A DNA stretch of 64,000 bases from Candidatus Zixiibacteriota bacterium. GTDB taxonomy: Bacteria > Zixibacteria > MSB-5A5 > GN15 > FEB-12. A program made the translations under genes and the position numbers. The notes below the pieces were generated by a model. That model was not told the origin of the DNA and did not search any database. It saw only the letters and a program-made list of their open reading frames with translations. The stretch covers positions 467,501 to 531,500 of the forward strand of contig JACZWU010000001.1 in the NCBI GenBank assembly GCA_022571985.1. The letters run 5' to 3'. Positions 1 to 9,156 of the stretch are shown piece by piece. Within the stretch, counting starts at the first letter, position 1. Every line of letters begins with the position of its first letter.

Positions 1-1
1 G

Positions 2-2314
2 GGTGTTGATTTTTTTGGAAGCAGTGTTGTCACAAATGAATATGTGCCAATCAAAATAGAGTTTGAAACAGATACTACTCTGTGGAGCCTGGCACGAACT
101 TTTCGTTGGGGCGCGTACAATGCTACCGGAATCGGCAGCTTCCCCGGCAGAGCCTGGGATATCAGTGACCCGGCTAATCCTCGCAGGTTGAATCTTTGCT
201 ATGTAGAATACGATGACGGTCCGGATGGAGTTCCACCTCCTAACGAGAGGTGGGACCCTGATGATTCCCCATCTGGTAAATCGGAGTTTTTGTTTGTGAT
301 GAATTCATCGTATGATACTTCCTCTACTGTTTATGAAACCATTAACATATTTAGCAGTAACCCCGATGTACTTTATGCCTGGTGGCCAAGGGTAGCCGAC
401 AGTCACACCTTTTTGGAAAGTCTACCGGCCTCGCTGTTTATATATCCAAGAATCAATCTCGCTGCTGGCCAAGTGAAGAATACTGTCAAACTTGCGTGGT
501 TTTCCCCCGGTTCAACACCTGACAAATACAGAGTTTTTCTCGGTGACTCTGCAGCAGATTCGTTAGTAGCAGTTTTGCCCGGGACAGATGCCGCATTTTT
601 GCACTCAGAGATTACGATAGGAGAGAATTATTTTTACCAAGTAAAATCTTATGATTCGCTGGATAATCTTATATTTAGCAGCTTTGAGCATAGTGTCACT
701 ATTTCGAATTTGGCGCCTGTCGATTCTATCTTCCCTGCTTCACAGGAACTTGCCGCCGAGCGCATTACCGACATCGTAGTAAGATTTGATTCCATTATGG
801 ACCCGGTAACTATCAACAACTCAACATTCAGAATCTTCGGAAGATGGTCGGGGCCTGCTACAGGGCTATTTCAATTTGAAGATGGAAACAGGCAGGTGCG
901 GTTCACGCCCGATGAACCGTTTTTTGCGGGTGAATGGGTCACTGTTTCGTTGTCAAAAGGAATTACGACCTCTGGCGCTACTCCAATGGCTACTGGTTAC
1001 AGCTGGAGTTTCTGGGCAAAGTCAGATTATTCATCGATACACCAGACGCTTGACACAATTTTAGAAATAAGAAACGGCGGTGAAGGACCTATCTTAACTT
1101 ATGGAGGATACGCTGGAGACATAAACAATGATGGCTTTAGTGATTTGTCTGTTATAAACGAATTTTCTGATGATGTCCGCTTGTTTCTAAATGACGGCAC
1201 CGGAGCATTTTTGCCATTTACAACTTATGAATTCGCGGGAAGCGGACTGGCCAGCCCGAACGAGGGCGCAGACTTTAATAATGATGGATTTATTGACCTG
1301 GCCATAGGGGCAACAGGAACAAGCAATCTCAGGATACTCATGGGTGACGCCGCCGGTGGTTATATCACTCCGGCCGTAGAGTATTCCGCGGGCCTTTCTA
1401 TCCGCGGCTTAACTGTAACAGATATCGACGGAGATGGTGATGACGATATTTGCGCAGCAACGTTTCAAGGAGATAATATTACTGTTTTCCTAAATGACGG
1501 CAGCGGGGATTTCCCCACTATATATACCGTCGAAACTGGCTCAAAATGGGAGATTGCTTGTGTTGCAGCTGATGCCAACAATGACGGACTACCAGACCTT
1601 TTTGTTGGGGCAAATGGCAGCCGCGAAATTGTACTGCTACTTGGCGATGGAACCGGCGGGTTAGAACTCTCTGCCAAAGTCGATGCAAAGGGAAACTCCT
1701 GGGTGATAGCTGTAGGAGATGTTAATGGCGATGGCAATATTGATGTTGTTTCAGCAAATACCACCGACGATAACGTAAGCATTGTACTGGGAGACGGGTT
1801 GGGCGGATTGTTACCGGCAGTAGTGTATGATACTCCCCCTTATGCAATCGCCGTTGATTTGGGCGATCTGGACGGTGACGGTGATCTGGATATGGTTGTC
1901 AGTTCCCTCGTTGGAAATATCTTCAGGGTTTTCGAAAACGATGGCAAGGGAAATTATAGTAGTTACGAAGACTATCCATCCGTTTCAGCTGCTTCCTGCT
2001 GTATTATGCACGACCGCAACAACGATGGAATTTTGGATTTTACTGGAATTGACGAAAAAGATGATCTGATATTACTGTTTACAAGTACTTGTTGCGTAGG
2101 TCAACGAGGCGATTTTGATTCAGATGGCTCAAACGCAAATATATTAGACCTTACTTTTATTGTCGATTATATTTTCAGAGGCAGCGGTAGTAGCGGCAAG
2201 TGTGATCTTGAAAGTGACATAAACAGCGATGGTAACATATCCAATATTTTAGACTTAACATATCTCGTAGACTTTATTTTCAGGGGAGGCAATCCGGCGA
2301 CCGATTGCCCATAA
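2..2314 (+). CDS. Secreted FG-GAP/VCBS-repeat protein with C-terminal dockerin pair (5' end outside window)
   Basis: The reading frame is open from base 2, and the codons before the GTG at 44 match the complete paralogue at 2372 (DFFGSSVVT), so the gene begins upstream of the window and 44 is not its start. Order of parts: a conserved N-terminal module containing AWDISDPANPRRLNL, a fibronectin-III-like stretch, an SbsA-type Ig-like domain (from APVDSIFP to SWSFWAKS), then about seven Ca-binding FG-GAP/VCBS motifs (DINNDGFSDL, DIDGDGDDDI, DVNGDGNIDV, DLDGDGDLDM), and two dockerin-type repeats ending IFRGSG and IFRGG. It is probably an extracellular or surface Ca-stabilised beta-propeller. The role is unknown. 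DNA identity with the next gene is high, including a run of about 27 identical bases (8-34 against 2555-2581), which points to recent tandem duplication or gene conversion. Confidence 0.85.
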   Translation, partial: GVDFFGSSVVTNEYVPIKIEFETDTTLWSLARTFRWGAYNATGIGSFPGRAWDISDPANPRRLNLCYVEYDDGPDGVPPPNERWDPDDSPSGKSEFLFVMNSSYDTSSTVYETINIFSSNPDVLYAWWPRVADSHTFLESLPASLFIYPRINLAAGQVKNTVKLAWFSPGSTPDKYRVFLGDSAADSLVAVLPGTDAAFLHSEITIGENYFYQVKSYDSLDNLIFSSFEHSVTISNLAPVDSIFPASQELAAERITDIVVRFDSIMDPVTINNSTFRIFGRWSGPATGLFQFEDGNRQVRFTPDEPFFAGEWVTVSLSKGITTSGATPMATGYSWSFWAKSDYSSIHQTLDTILEIRNGGEGPILTYGGYAGDINNDGFSDLSVINEFSDDVRLFLNDGTGAFLPFTTYEFAGSGLASPNEGADFNNDGFIDLAIGATGTSNLRILMGDAAGGYITPAVEYSAGLSIRGLTVTDIDGDGDDDICAATFQGDNITVFLNDGSGDFPTIYTVETGSKWEIACVAADANNDGLPDLFVGANGSREIVLLLGDGTGGLELSAKVDAKGNSWVIAVGDVNGDGNIDVVSANTTDDNVSIVLGDGLGGLLPAVVYDTPPYAIAVDLGDLDGDGDLDMVVSSLVGNIFRVFENDGKGNYSSYEDYPSVSAASCCIMHDRNNDGILDFTGIDEKDDLILLFTSTCCVGQRGDFDSDGSNANILDLTFIVDYIFRGSGSSGKCDLESDINSDGNISNILDLTYLVDFIFRGGNPATDCP

Positions 2315-2371
2315 CGGATAGTATGCAACTCACTCTTCGGACAAATTTCTTACCTCCAAAAGAAAGTAATT

Positions 2372-4858
2372 ATGAAGAAGTTTTTTAATTACAAAGCACT
2401 GACACTAACTACTTGGTTATTACTTATGTTTATTCAAGTAGTGCAGTCAGCCGAAAATTTTCCTATTGAAGCGGTCTGGTCAGGTACCCCTCAATGGATG
2501 AGCGGCAGAGACAATAACTATGAAACTTTTGGTGGATCTATTGCTAAGGGCATAGATTTTTTTGGAAGCAGTGTTGTCACAGATGACTATGTGCCGGTCG
2601 AAATAGAGTTTGAAACAGATACTACTCTGTGGACTTTGGTACAAACTTTCCGAAGGGGGCCGTACAGTTCTGCCGGGGTCGGCACATTTCCGGGCAGGGC
2701 CTGGGATATCAGTGACCCGGCTAATCCTCGCAGACTGAATCTTTGCATAGTGGAATACGATGACGGCTTTGGCGGTCTGCCCGACCCAAACTTCAAATGG
2801 GATCCGGATGATTCTCCTTTCGGAAAATTCGAATATTTGTTCGTGATGAGTTCTTCCTATGACTCTTCTGGTACTACCTATGCCGGAATCAATATTTTGA
2901 CAGGCGACCCCGATGTGCTTTATGCCTGGTGGCCGAGAGTAGCCGACGGCCGCACTTTTTTCGAAAGCCTGCCGGCATCGTTGACTATTTATCCGAAAAT
3001 CAGGTTGCAGGCCCTGGCGGCAAAATTTGGCGCACAGCTACAGTGGCTTTCCCCCGGTCCCGATCCTGATAATTACAAATTGTTATGGGGAGACTCCGCG
3101 GCTGATTCGTTGATTGCAGAAATAGCGGGTGTCGACACTTCTTTTTCAGATACCGGACTGATTCAAGGGGCAACTTACTTTTATCAAATTAAGTCTTTCG
3201 ACTCTCTTGATAACCAGATTCTGAGCAGTTTCGAAGTAAGTATATATATTCCTGTACTGGCGCCTGTTGATTCTATATTTCCGGCCTCGCAGGAACTTGC
3301 TGCCGAGAGGTTGACCGACATCGTAGTAAAGTTCGACTCGATTATGGACCCGGCAACTATCAACAATTCGACTTTCAGAGTCTTCGGCAGGTGGTCAGGT
3401 CCGGCTACGGGTCTGTTTCAATTCGAAGATGGAAACAGACAGGTGCGGTTCACTCCCGATGAACCGTTTTTTGCAGGTGAATGGGTTGTTGTTTCGTTGT
3501 CAAAAGGAATTACTACATCTAATGCCACTCCGATGGCGGCCGGTTATAGCTGGAATTTCTGGGCGAAATCCGATTTTTCGTCTATTGTCCAGTCGCTCGA
3601 TACTGTTTTCACGGTAAGAGACAGCGGCGAAGGACATATTCAGTGTTACGGAGCTTATGCCGGAGACTTAAACGATGACGGCTACAGTGACCTTACTATC
3701 ATAAACGAAATATCAGACGATGTCCGCGTAGCCTTAAATGACGGCACCGGATCATTTTCGGATTTTACAACTTATCCGTTTTCCGGAAACGGCGTGGCCA
3801 GTCCTAACGAAGGTGGCGACTTTAACGGCGATGGTTTCATAGACCTGGCCATAGGGGCAACCGCTACCGACAAATTGAGGATTTTGCTTGGTGACGGTTC
3901 GGGCGGATTTACCTCCGTGGTCGAATATTCCGGAGGTCTCAGAATGCGGGGCGTGACTGTAATGGATATTGACGGCGATGGTGATGATGATATCTGTACT
4001 GCAAATAATATTGGTAACAATATAACAATTTTCTTTAATGACGGCAACGGAGTCTTTTCTACAGTAGTCTCAGTTGAAAGCGGCTCATCGGGCGAGTTTG
4101 CCTGCGCTGCAGCCGATGCCAATAATGACGGCATACCGGATCTGTTTGTGGGGGCGCAAGGCAGCCGGGAAATAGTGCTGCTGCTTGGCGACGGCCAGGG
4201 CGGACTCCAGCTGGCGTCTAAAGTTGACGCCAAAGGGAATCCCTGGATGTTAGCTGTCGGGGACGTCAATGGTGACGGAAATGTTGATGTGGTCTGTGCA
4301 AATTCTACCGATGACAATGCAGTAGTAATTTTTGGGGACGGACTGGGAGGAATGTCTCCTGCTGTCACGTATAATACTCCTCAATTTGCAATAGCTATTG
4401 ATCTCGGTGATCTGGATGGCGACGGCGACCTGGATATGGTAACCAGTTCCTATACGGGCAACAGCTTCAGGATTTTTGAGAATGACGGCAGCGGCAATTT
4501 TATTAATCCGGCGGACTATCCGGCCAGTTCTACAGCTTCCTGCGCTATTCTTCACGACCGCAACAACGATGGAATCCTTGATTTTACCGGAATAGATGAA
4601 ATTGCTGACCTGGTCTTCCTGTTTACAAGCAGCTGCTGTGCCGGATTAAGAGGCGATTTTAATTCAGACGGCATAAATGCAAACATTCTCGACCTTACTT
4701 TTATTGTCGATTTTATTTTCAGGGGCAGCGGCGACAACGGTAAGTGCCAGCTTGAAAGTGATATTAACGGCGACGGCAAGACGTTAGATATACTGGACTT
4801 AACCTATGTCGTCGATTTCATATTCAGGGGCGGCGGACCTCCCGTCAATTGCCCATAA
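2372..4858 (+). CDS. Secreted FG-GAP/VCBS-repeat protein with C-terminal dockerin pair (complete paralogue)
   Basis: An 828-residue protein with a signal peptide (KK, then hydrophobic LTLTTWLLLMFIQVV, likely cut after VQSA). The conserved N-terminal module (about 30-200) contains QWMSG, DFFGSSVV and AWDISDPANPRRLNLC. A fibronectin-III-like segment covers about 205-290. An SbsA-type Ig-like domain begins near 297 (APVDSIFPASQE). FG-GAP/VCBS propeller motifs run from about 415 to 755. Residues 760-828 hold two dockerin-like repeats (GDFNSDG...ILDLTFIVDFIFRG and SDINGDG...ILDLTYVVDFIFRGG). The gene starts 57 bp after its upstream copy, so co-transcription is likely. No cohesin is seen in the window, so whether these dockerins bind a scaffold or act as a cell-surface tail is open. 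No enzymatic motif is visible. Confidence 0.88.
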   Translation: MKKFFNYKALTLTTWLLLMFIQVVQSAENFPIEAVWSGTPQWMSGRDNNYETFGGSIAKGIDFFGSSVVTDDYVPVEIEFETDTTLWTLVQTFRRGPYSSAGVGTFPGRAWDISDPANPRRLNLCIVEYDDGFGGLPDPNFKWDPDDSPFGKFEYLFVMSSSYDSSGTTYAGINILTGDPDVLYAWWPRVADGRTFFESLPASLTIYPKIRLQALAAKFGAQLQWLSPGPDPDNYKLLWGDSAADSLIAEIAGVDTSFSDTGLIQGATYFYQIKSFDSLDNQILSSFEVSIYIPVLAPVDSIFPASQELAAERLTDIVVKFDSIMDPATINNSTFRVFGRWSGPATGLFQFEDGNRQVRFTPDEPFFAGEWVVVSLSKGITTSNATPMAAGYSWNFWAKSDFSSIVQSLDTVFTVRDSGEGHIQCYGAYAGDLNDDGYSDLTIINEISDDVRVALNDGTGSFSDFTTYPFSGNGVASPNEGGDFNGDGFIDLAIGATATDKLRILLGDGSGGFTSVVEYSGGLRMRGVTVMDIDGDGDDDICTANNIGNNITIFFNDGNGVFSTVVSVESGSSGEFACAAADANNDGIPDLFVGAQGSREIVLLLGDGQGGLQLASKVDAKGNPWMLAVGDVNGDGNVDVVCANSTDDNAVVIFGDGLGGMSPAVTYNTPQFAIAIDLGDLDGDGDLDMVTSSYTGNSFRIFENDGSGNFINPADYPASSTASCAILHDRNNDGILDFTGIDEIADLVFLFTSSCCAGLRGDFNSDGINANILDLTFIVDFIFRGSGDNGKCQLESDINGDGKTLDILDLTYVVDFIFRGGGPPVNCP

Positions 4859-5041
4859 TCAATTACTGAGAAGCTTTTTGTATATGCTAAATTCTGCGGT
4901 TCTTGCTACCGAACAATCTATAAATATAGCCGTATAGAAATTTGTGGTTGCATTTATTTGAAATGTCTCTATTTTAGAGAGATAAATACCGCCATTGAGT
5001 TACAACCCTAAGCAACCTCTTTAGTTTTGAGGAAAGAAACA

Positions 5042-7192
5042 ATGTCGAAACGATTCCTGATTTTATTAGCAGCAGCTTTTCTTGGCCTTTTTTCGATGGT
5101 ACAGGCAGACCCACCCGTTCTTAATTCTGGTTACGAATTGACCGAATATGAAAAACTTTTTCTCAAGGCAAACAACTGGGCGGAACAGCAAGCCACCTCC
5201 GTTGTGCTTCCAGAAGATGAGGGGCCTGCTATTCAGGCTACCTGGATTGGTGCAACGCAATGGATGAGCGGTGTAAATAACGGTTATGAAGCCTTTGGCG
5301 GAAGTATGGCCAAGGGAGTGGATTTCTTTGGCAGCAGTATTTTAAGTACGGAATATATACCGGTTGAATTGAAATTTGACAGTGATACCGCTAACTGGTC
5401 AAACATTCAGGTTTTCAGACGAGATAATTCTTACAACTCGGCGGGAGTAGGTACTTTTCCGGGTTCTGCCTGGGACATATCTGACTCGACAAATCCCCGC
5501 AGGCTGAATCTTTGTATAACAGAATTTGAGCATACCTCTACTCCACCCGTCAATTTCCACTGGGACCCCGATAGCAGCACTCAGGGAAATTTTGAATATC
5601 TGTTTATTATGAATTCGTCTTATGATTCTACCGGCACAGCTTATGCCGGGATTAATATTTTGACAGGTGACCCGGACATTCTTTATCAGTGGTGGCCGCG
5701 CCTGGCGACCGGGCATTCTTATTTTGAAACCGAGCCGGCATCTATTGAGATATTAGCTTTAATGAGCTTAAACGCAATTGCTTTTGAAAATGATGTTATT
5801 CTGAATTGGTTTTTGAGCGGCGCCCCCCCTGATCACTTTGTGATCTATTGGGGAAATTCTTCGCCCCCGACTGATACTTTAATCGTGCTTGGCGGAACCG
5901 TCAACGATTATTGGCATTCAGGTCTGACCAAAAATATGTCATACTTTTACCAGGTCAGGGCTTATGATGACTTAGGCGTTGAAATCAACCTAAGTGTAGA
6001 AGCGGCTGTTTTCACTCAGGAGATGAGCAATCAAGTAAACCTTGTCGGCTACTGGAACAAGTACTCTAACTACGGTGATTGCTGGGGGTATGTTGATCAG
6101 GCAACCGGCAGAGAATACGCACTTATCTGCGCCCGATTTGATGGTCTGAGTATTATCGATATAGATACTTTTCCGCAAGTTGAAGTCGGCTTTGTGCCGG
6201 GTACCGCTGATTTAAAAGATGTAAAGATATATAAAAATTATGCTATTATTGTGTCAGAGGGCGCTTCTACAAAGATTGTGGATTTAAGCGATCCTAGTAA
6301 TCCCCAGCAGATAGCAATAATTCCAGGAGGCAGACATAATTGTATGGTAGACGGCGACTATGTCTATTTTGGCGGCGGATCAAATGGCGTTGTCATTTAT
6401 GATCTTTCGAATCCAGGCTCCCCACAGCTCGCTGGTCAGCATCTGCCCTATTACTACCACGATTACGCAATTCGAAATAACATTCTGGCGGCCTGCGCGA
6501 TAAACGGCCAAGGAATAGATTTGCTGGATGTCAGTAACAAGGCTTCCATTCAGGTAGTTGGGCATTTTAATTATGCCGCCTCTGGTGCACACAATGCCGC
6601 ATTCAGCGAAGACGGCAATTACATATTTATTGGAGACGAAATCGGCGGGTCAGGACGTCACACACGCGTATTTAATATTTCTGACTACAATAACATTTTC
6701 AAAGTTGCCGACATAATAATAGGCGCTGTAGCCCATAATTGCTATGTCAGAGGAGATAAGCTCTTAATAGCTCACTATGGAGAAGGTGTTAGAATCTGGA
6801 ATATTTCTGATCCTACCACTCCCTTTGAAGAAGGCTATTTTGACCCACCGGGCGGAAGCGTCTGGAGTGTTTACCCTTATTATCCGTCCGGAAGATTTAT
6901 AATATCTGATATGATTAACGGTTTGTTTGTGTTAGAGTCGTCTCTTTTGCCTCCTCCTGCCGGCTGCTGCCAGGGCAACCGTGGAGATATGAACGGTGAC
7001 AATAGCAGCAGCTCTGACATTCTTGATTTAACTTACATTGTAGACCTGATATTCAGGGGTGGCTCCGATATCTCTTGTGCGGAAGAAGGGGATATAAATG
7101 GAGACGGAACGGCTGGAAATATCCTGGATTTGACATTCGTAGTGGATGTAATCTTCAGAGGCGGCCCCCAGCCCGGCCCATGTCCTTTATGA
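5042..7192 (+). CDS. Secreted LVIVD-repeat protein with the same N-terminal module and dockerin pair
   Basis: The ATG at 5042 is preferred over the in-frame TTG at 5027 because a GAGGAAAG Shine-Dalgarno lies just before it and a typical signal peptide follows (MSKRFLILLAAAFLGLF, cut near VQA). The N-terminal module is the one in the two preceding genes (QWMSG, DFFGSSIL, AWDISDSTNPRRLNLC), followed by a fibronectin-III-like part. In place of the Ig-like and FG-GAP parts it has LVIVD-type propeller repeats at about 335-625 (IVDLSDPSNPQQIAII, VIYDLSNPGSPQLAG, VRIWNISDPTTPFEEGYF). It ends in two dockerin-like repeats (ILDLTYIVDLIFRGG, ILDLTFVVDVIFRGG). An extracellular or surface protein, probably of binding or structural role. 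The family resemblance to LVIVD / choice-of-anchor-B proteins is by motif only. Confidence 0.85.
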   Translation: MSKRFLILLAAAFLGLFSMVQADPPVLNSGYELTEYEKLFLKANNWAEQQATSVVLPEDEGPAIQATWIGATQWMSGVNNGYEAFGGSMAKGVDFFGSSILSTEYIPVELKFDSDTANWSNIQVFRRDNSYNSAGVGTFPGSAWDISDSTNPRRLNLCITEFEHTSTPPVNFHWDPDSSTQGNFEYLFIMNSSYDSTGTAYAGINILTGDPDILYQWWPRLATGHSYFETEPASIEILALMSLNAIAFENDVILNWFLSGAPPDHFVIYWGNSSPPTDTLIVLGGTVNDYWHSGLTKNMSYFYQVRAYDDLGVEINLSVEAAVFTQEMSNQVNLVGYWNKYSNYGDCWGYVDQATGREYALICARFDGLSIIDIDTFPQVEVGFVPGTADLKDVKIYKNYAIIVSEGASTKIVDLSDPSNPQQIAIIPGGRHNCMVDGDYVYFGGGSNGVVIYDLSNPGSPQLAGQHLPYYYHDYAIRNNILAACAINGQGIDLLDVSNKASIQVVGHFNYAASGAHNAAFSEDGNYIFIGDEIGGSGRHTRVFNISDYNNIFKVADIIIGAVAHNCYVRGDKLLIAHYGEGVRIWNISDPTTPFEEGYFDPPGGSVWSVYPYYPSGRFIISDMINGLFVLESSLLPPPAGCCQGNRGDMNGDNSSSSDILDLTYIVDLIFRGGSDISCAEEGDINGDGTAGNILDLTFVVDVIFRGGPQPGPCPL

Positions 7193-7311
7193 GTAACAGG
7201 CTTTTTCCGTAAATTTCATAAGATTCTCTGTTGATGTTGCAGGATTTTGTGCTTAATTAGCCGAAATGTTGTATAACAAAAAGATTCCAGGGAATTATAA
7301 AGAGATATTTC

Positions 7312-8277
7312 ATGCCTAAGAATTTTGCGTTAACAGGCTCATCGGGCTATGTGGCCCCCCGTCATTTGAAAGCGATTAAAGATACCGGCAATAATCTGGT
7401 AGCTGCGGTTGACCCCAATGATTCTGCGGGAATCCTCGATAAATACTTTGAAAATGTTCGTTTTTTCACAGAATTTGAACGGTTTGACAGACATCTGGAC
7501 AAATTAAGAAGAGAAGGCGAGGGAAAAGCTATAGACTTTATTTCCATCTGCTCTCCCAATTACCTTCACGACGCTCACTGCCGTCTGGCTCTTAGAATCG
7601 GAGCAGACGCAATCTGTGAAAAACCTGTCGTTTTAAATCCCTGGAATATAGATGCTCTGCAGGAACTCGAACAGGAAAGCGGCAAAAAAATATATACTAT
7701 TTTGCAGTTGAGAGTTCACCCGGCTTTAATAGAACTGAAACAGCAGCTCGGCCAGGATAAATCAGGAAAGAAAAAGGAAGTTAACCTGACCTACATAACT
7801 TCGCGCGGCCCCTGGTATCTGATGTCCTGGAAGGGACAAACTGAAAGGTCCGGCGGCTTGTCTACCAACATCGGGGTGCACTTTTTTGATTTGCTGCTGT
7901 GGTTGTTCGGCGACGTTCAACACAGTGAAGTTCATCTTAACCAACCGACCAAATCATCGGGGTTTATGGAACTTCAGAACGCAACGGTAAAGTGGTATCT
8001 GTCTATTGACAAAAATGATCTTCCACCGGATTCAGTCAAAGAAGGACAGAAGACCTTTCGTTCGGTCTCTATTGATGGAACTGAAATTGAGTTTTCGACC
8101 GGATTTACGGATTTGCATACAGTTGTTTACCAGAACATACTTGAGGGCAACGGATTTGGGCTGGATGTTGCCCGGCCGTCAATTGAATTGGTGCACAGTA
8201 TTCGCGATTCTAAACCAATCGGGGTTAATGAAAATATTCACCCCGAACTTGAACGTAACAAGAATATAACAGCCTGA
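7312..8277 (+). CDS. wlbA: Gfo/Idh/MocA oxidoreductase, WlbA/WbpB-like UDP-GlcNAcA 3-dehydrogenase
   Basis: 321 residues. The N-terminal Rossmann fold starts MPKNFALTGSSGYVAPRHLKAIKDTGN, and further signatures are SICSPNYLHDAHCRLALRIG and the catalytic EKP motif (Lys104). Together with FFTEFERFDRHLDKLRREG these are close to what I recall of WlbA/WbpB. Members oxidise UDP-N-acetyl-D-glucosaminuronic acid at C3 with NAD, the step before WlbC/WbpE transamination, for diacetylated aminuronic acids in surface polysaccharides. It is cytoplasmic. No partner genes (WlbB/C/D-like) are adjacent, so here it is an isolated step. About 120 bp separates it from the preceding dockerin gene, with only a weak purine-rich RBS. 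Gfo/Idh/MocA membership is very secure; the exact substrate is a family inference. Confidence 0.82.
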   Translation: MPKNFALTGSSGYVAPRHLKAIKDTGNNLVAAVDPNDSAGILDKYFENVRFFTEFERFDRHLDKLRREGEGKAIDFISICSPNYLHDAHCRLALRIGADAICEKPVVLNPWNIDALQELEQESGKKIYTILQLRVHPALIELKQQLGQDKSGKKKEVNLTYITSRGPWYLMSWKGQTERSGGLSTNIGVHFFDLLLWLFGDVQHSEVHLNQPTKSSGFMELQNATVKWYLSIDKNDLPPDSVKEGQKTFRSVSIDGTEIEFSTGFTDLHTVVYQNILEGNGFGLDVARPSIELVHSIRDSKPIGVNENIHPELERNKNITA

Positions 8278-8325
8278 TATTTCCAAAATAGCAGCGCTTA
8301 AAATTATATCGTTGCCGGTTTGAGC

Positions 8326-9156
8326 CTAAAACCACATTTCATCTTTCAATGGCAAGTAGGCGTAGTAAATCCGTATCTTCCGGTTATTTCCGTCACCGGA
8401 AAAGCCCAAAACTTTGATCAAAGCTGAAGCGCCTTCTGCCGTATAAAGTCGAATCCAGTTGCCGGCTGATACGGACAGCCTGTCGGTGTCGGAATTCGGC
8501 TTAATCTCTTTAATTCTGGCTTTGATCTCCGATGGCTCACCTTTAAAAGACAGCAGTTGCAGCGAATTCTTTTTCAAAAACCCGTTTAGATTGTGGGGTG
8601 AAGCAATATAATCTTTACCATTTTTGAAATAATAATAGAAGTCATTCTGTTCGTCATCTGCCCGGACAAAACTATTTTTTATAAATGAAAAACCATCCTG
8701 GTCGCTTTTATATCTCACCGAAAGTTCAATCTCTCCCCTGCCGCCGCAGACTGCCATGATTTCGTTTGAAGGACGAGATTCTCTTCCGTCCGGCATCAAA
8801 ATCCGTACTGTTACATAATATTTCAGTCCGTCTTTGAGACCTTCTGCCTGGTAAACCTCGATGCCATCATCAGGATTTATATCTCCGGGAAATGGCTCAA
8901 AATTAAGAGGTTTAATATGATCCGGCAGCTGCATTTTAGCATATTTTGCTGCCAGCGGCGTCTCTGATATATAGATATTATAGCCGCTTATGGCTCGGCT
9001 GCATTTTTTCTGCCACTTCAGAACCATTGACTTTGAATCAACTTCAACAATCAAATCATGCGGATAGCAGCCCTTGGGAAATTCATCGCCATACCTGGCG
9101 CTTTGGCATGAAAGTAATAACAGTGCGAGCAGGGCGGGCAACAAGAACTTCATCAT
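8326..9156 (-). CDS. Lipoprotein with fibronectin-III-like domain
   Basis: The start at 9156 overlaps the stop of the upstream M24 peptidase gene in an ATGA, with AAGGAG about 11 bases upstream; this is better than the longer frame starting at 9186. The product (276 residues) has a lipoprotein signal (MMKFLLPALLALLLLSC, lipid Cys17), then a fibronectin-III-like domain (DLIVEVDSKSMVLKWQKK, ISGYNIYISETP, LKYYVTVRILMPDGRESRPSNE). The C-terminal half contains FYYYFKNGKDYIASPHN and ends KIRIYYAYLPLKDEMWF. I do not recognise this part. The protein is probably anchored in the outer or inner membrane facing the periplasm. Translational coupling suggests co-expression with the peptidase. Confidence 0.75.
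   Translation of the reverse strand: MMKFLLPALLALLLLSCQSARYGDEFPKGCYPHDLIVEVDSKSMVLKWQKKCSRAISGYNIYISETPLAAKYAKMQLPDHIKPLNFEPFPGDINPDDGIEVYQAEGLKDGLKYYVTVRILMPDGRESRPSNEIMAVCGGRGEIELSVRYKSDQDGFSFIKNSFVRADDEQNDFYYYFKNGKDYIASPHNLNGFLKKNSLQLLSFKGEPSEIKARIKEIKPNSDTDRLSVSAGNWIRLYTAEGASALIKVLGFSGDGNNRKIRIYYAYLPLKDEMWF

Noticed and set aside
2100-7192. Tandem Asp/Asn/Gly repeats considered as a CRISPR or DNA-level satellite.
   Set aside because: The repeats are protein-level Ca-binding motifs with diverged codons; no fixed-length DNA repeat and spacer pattern.
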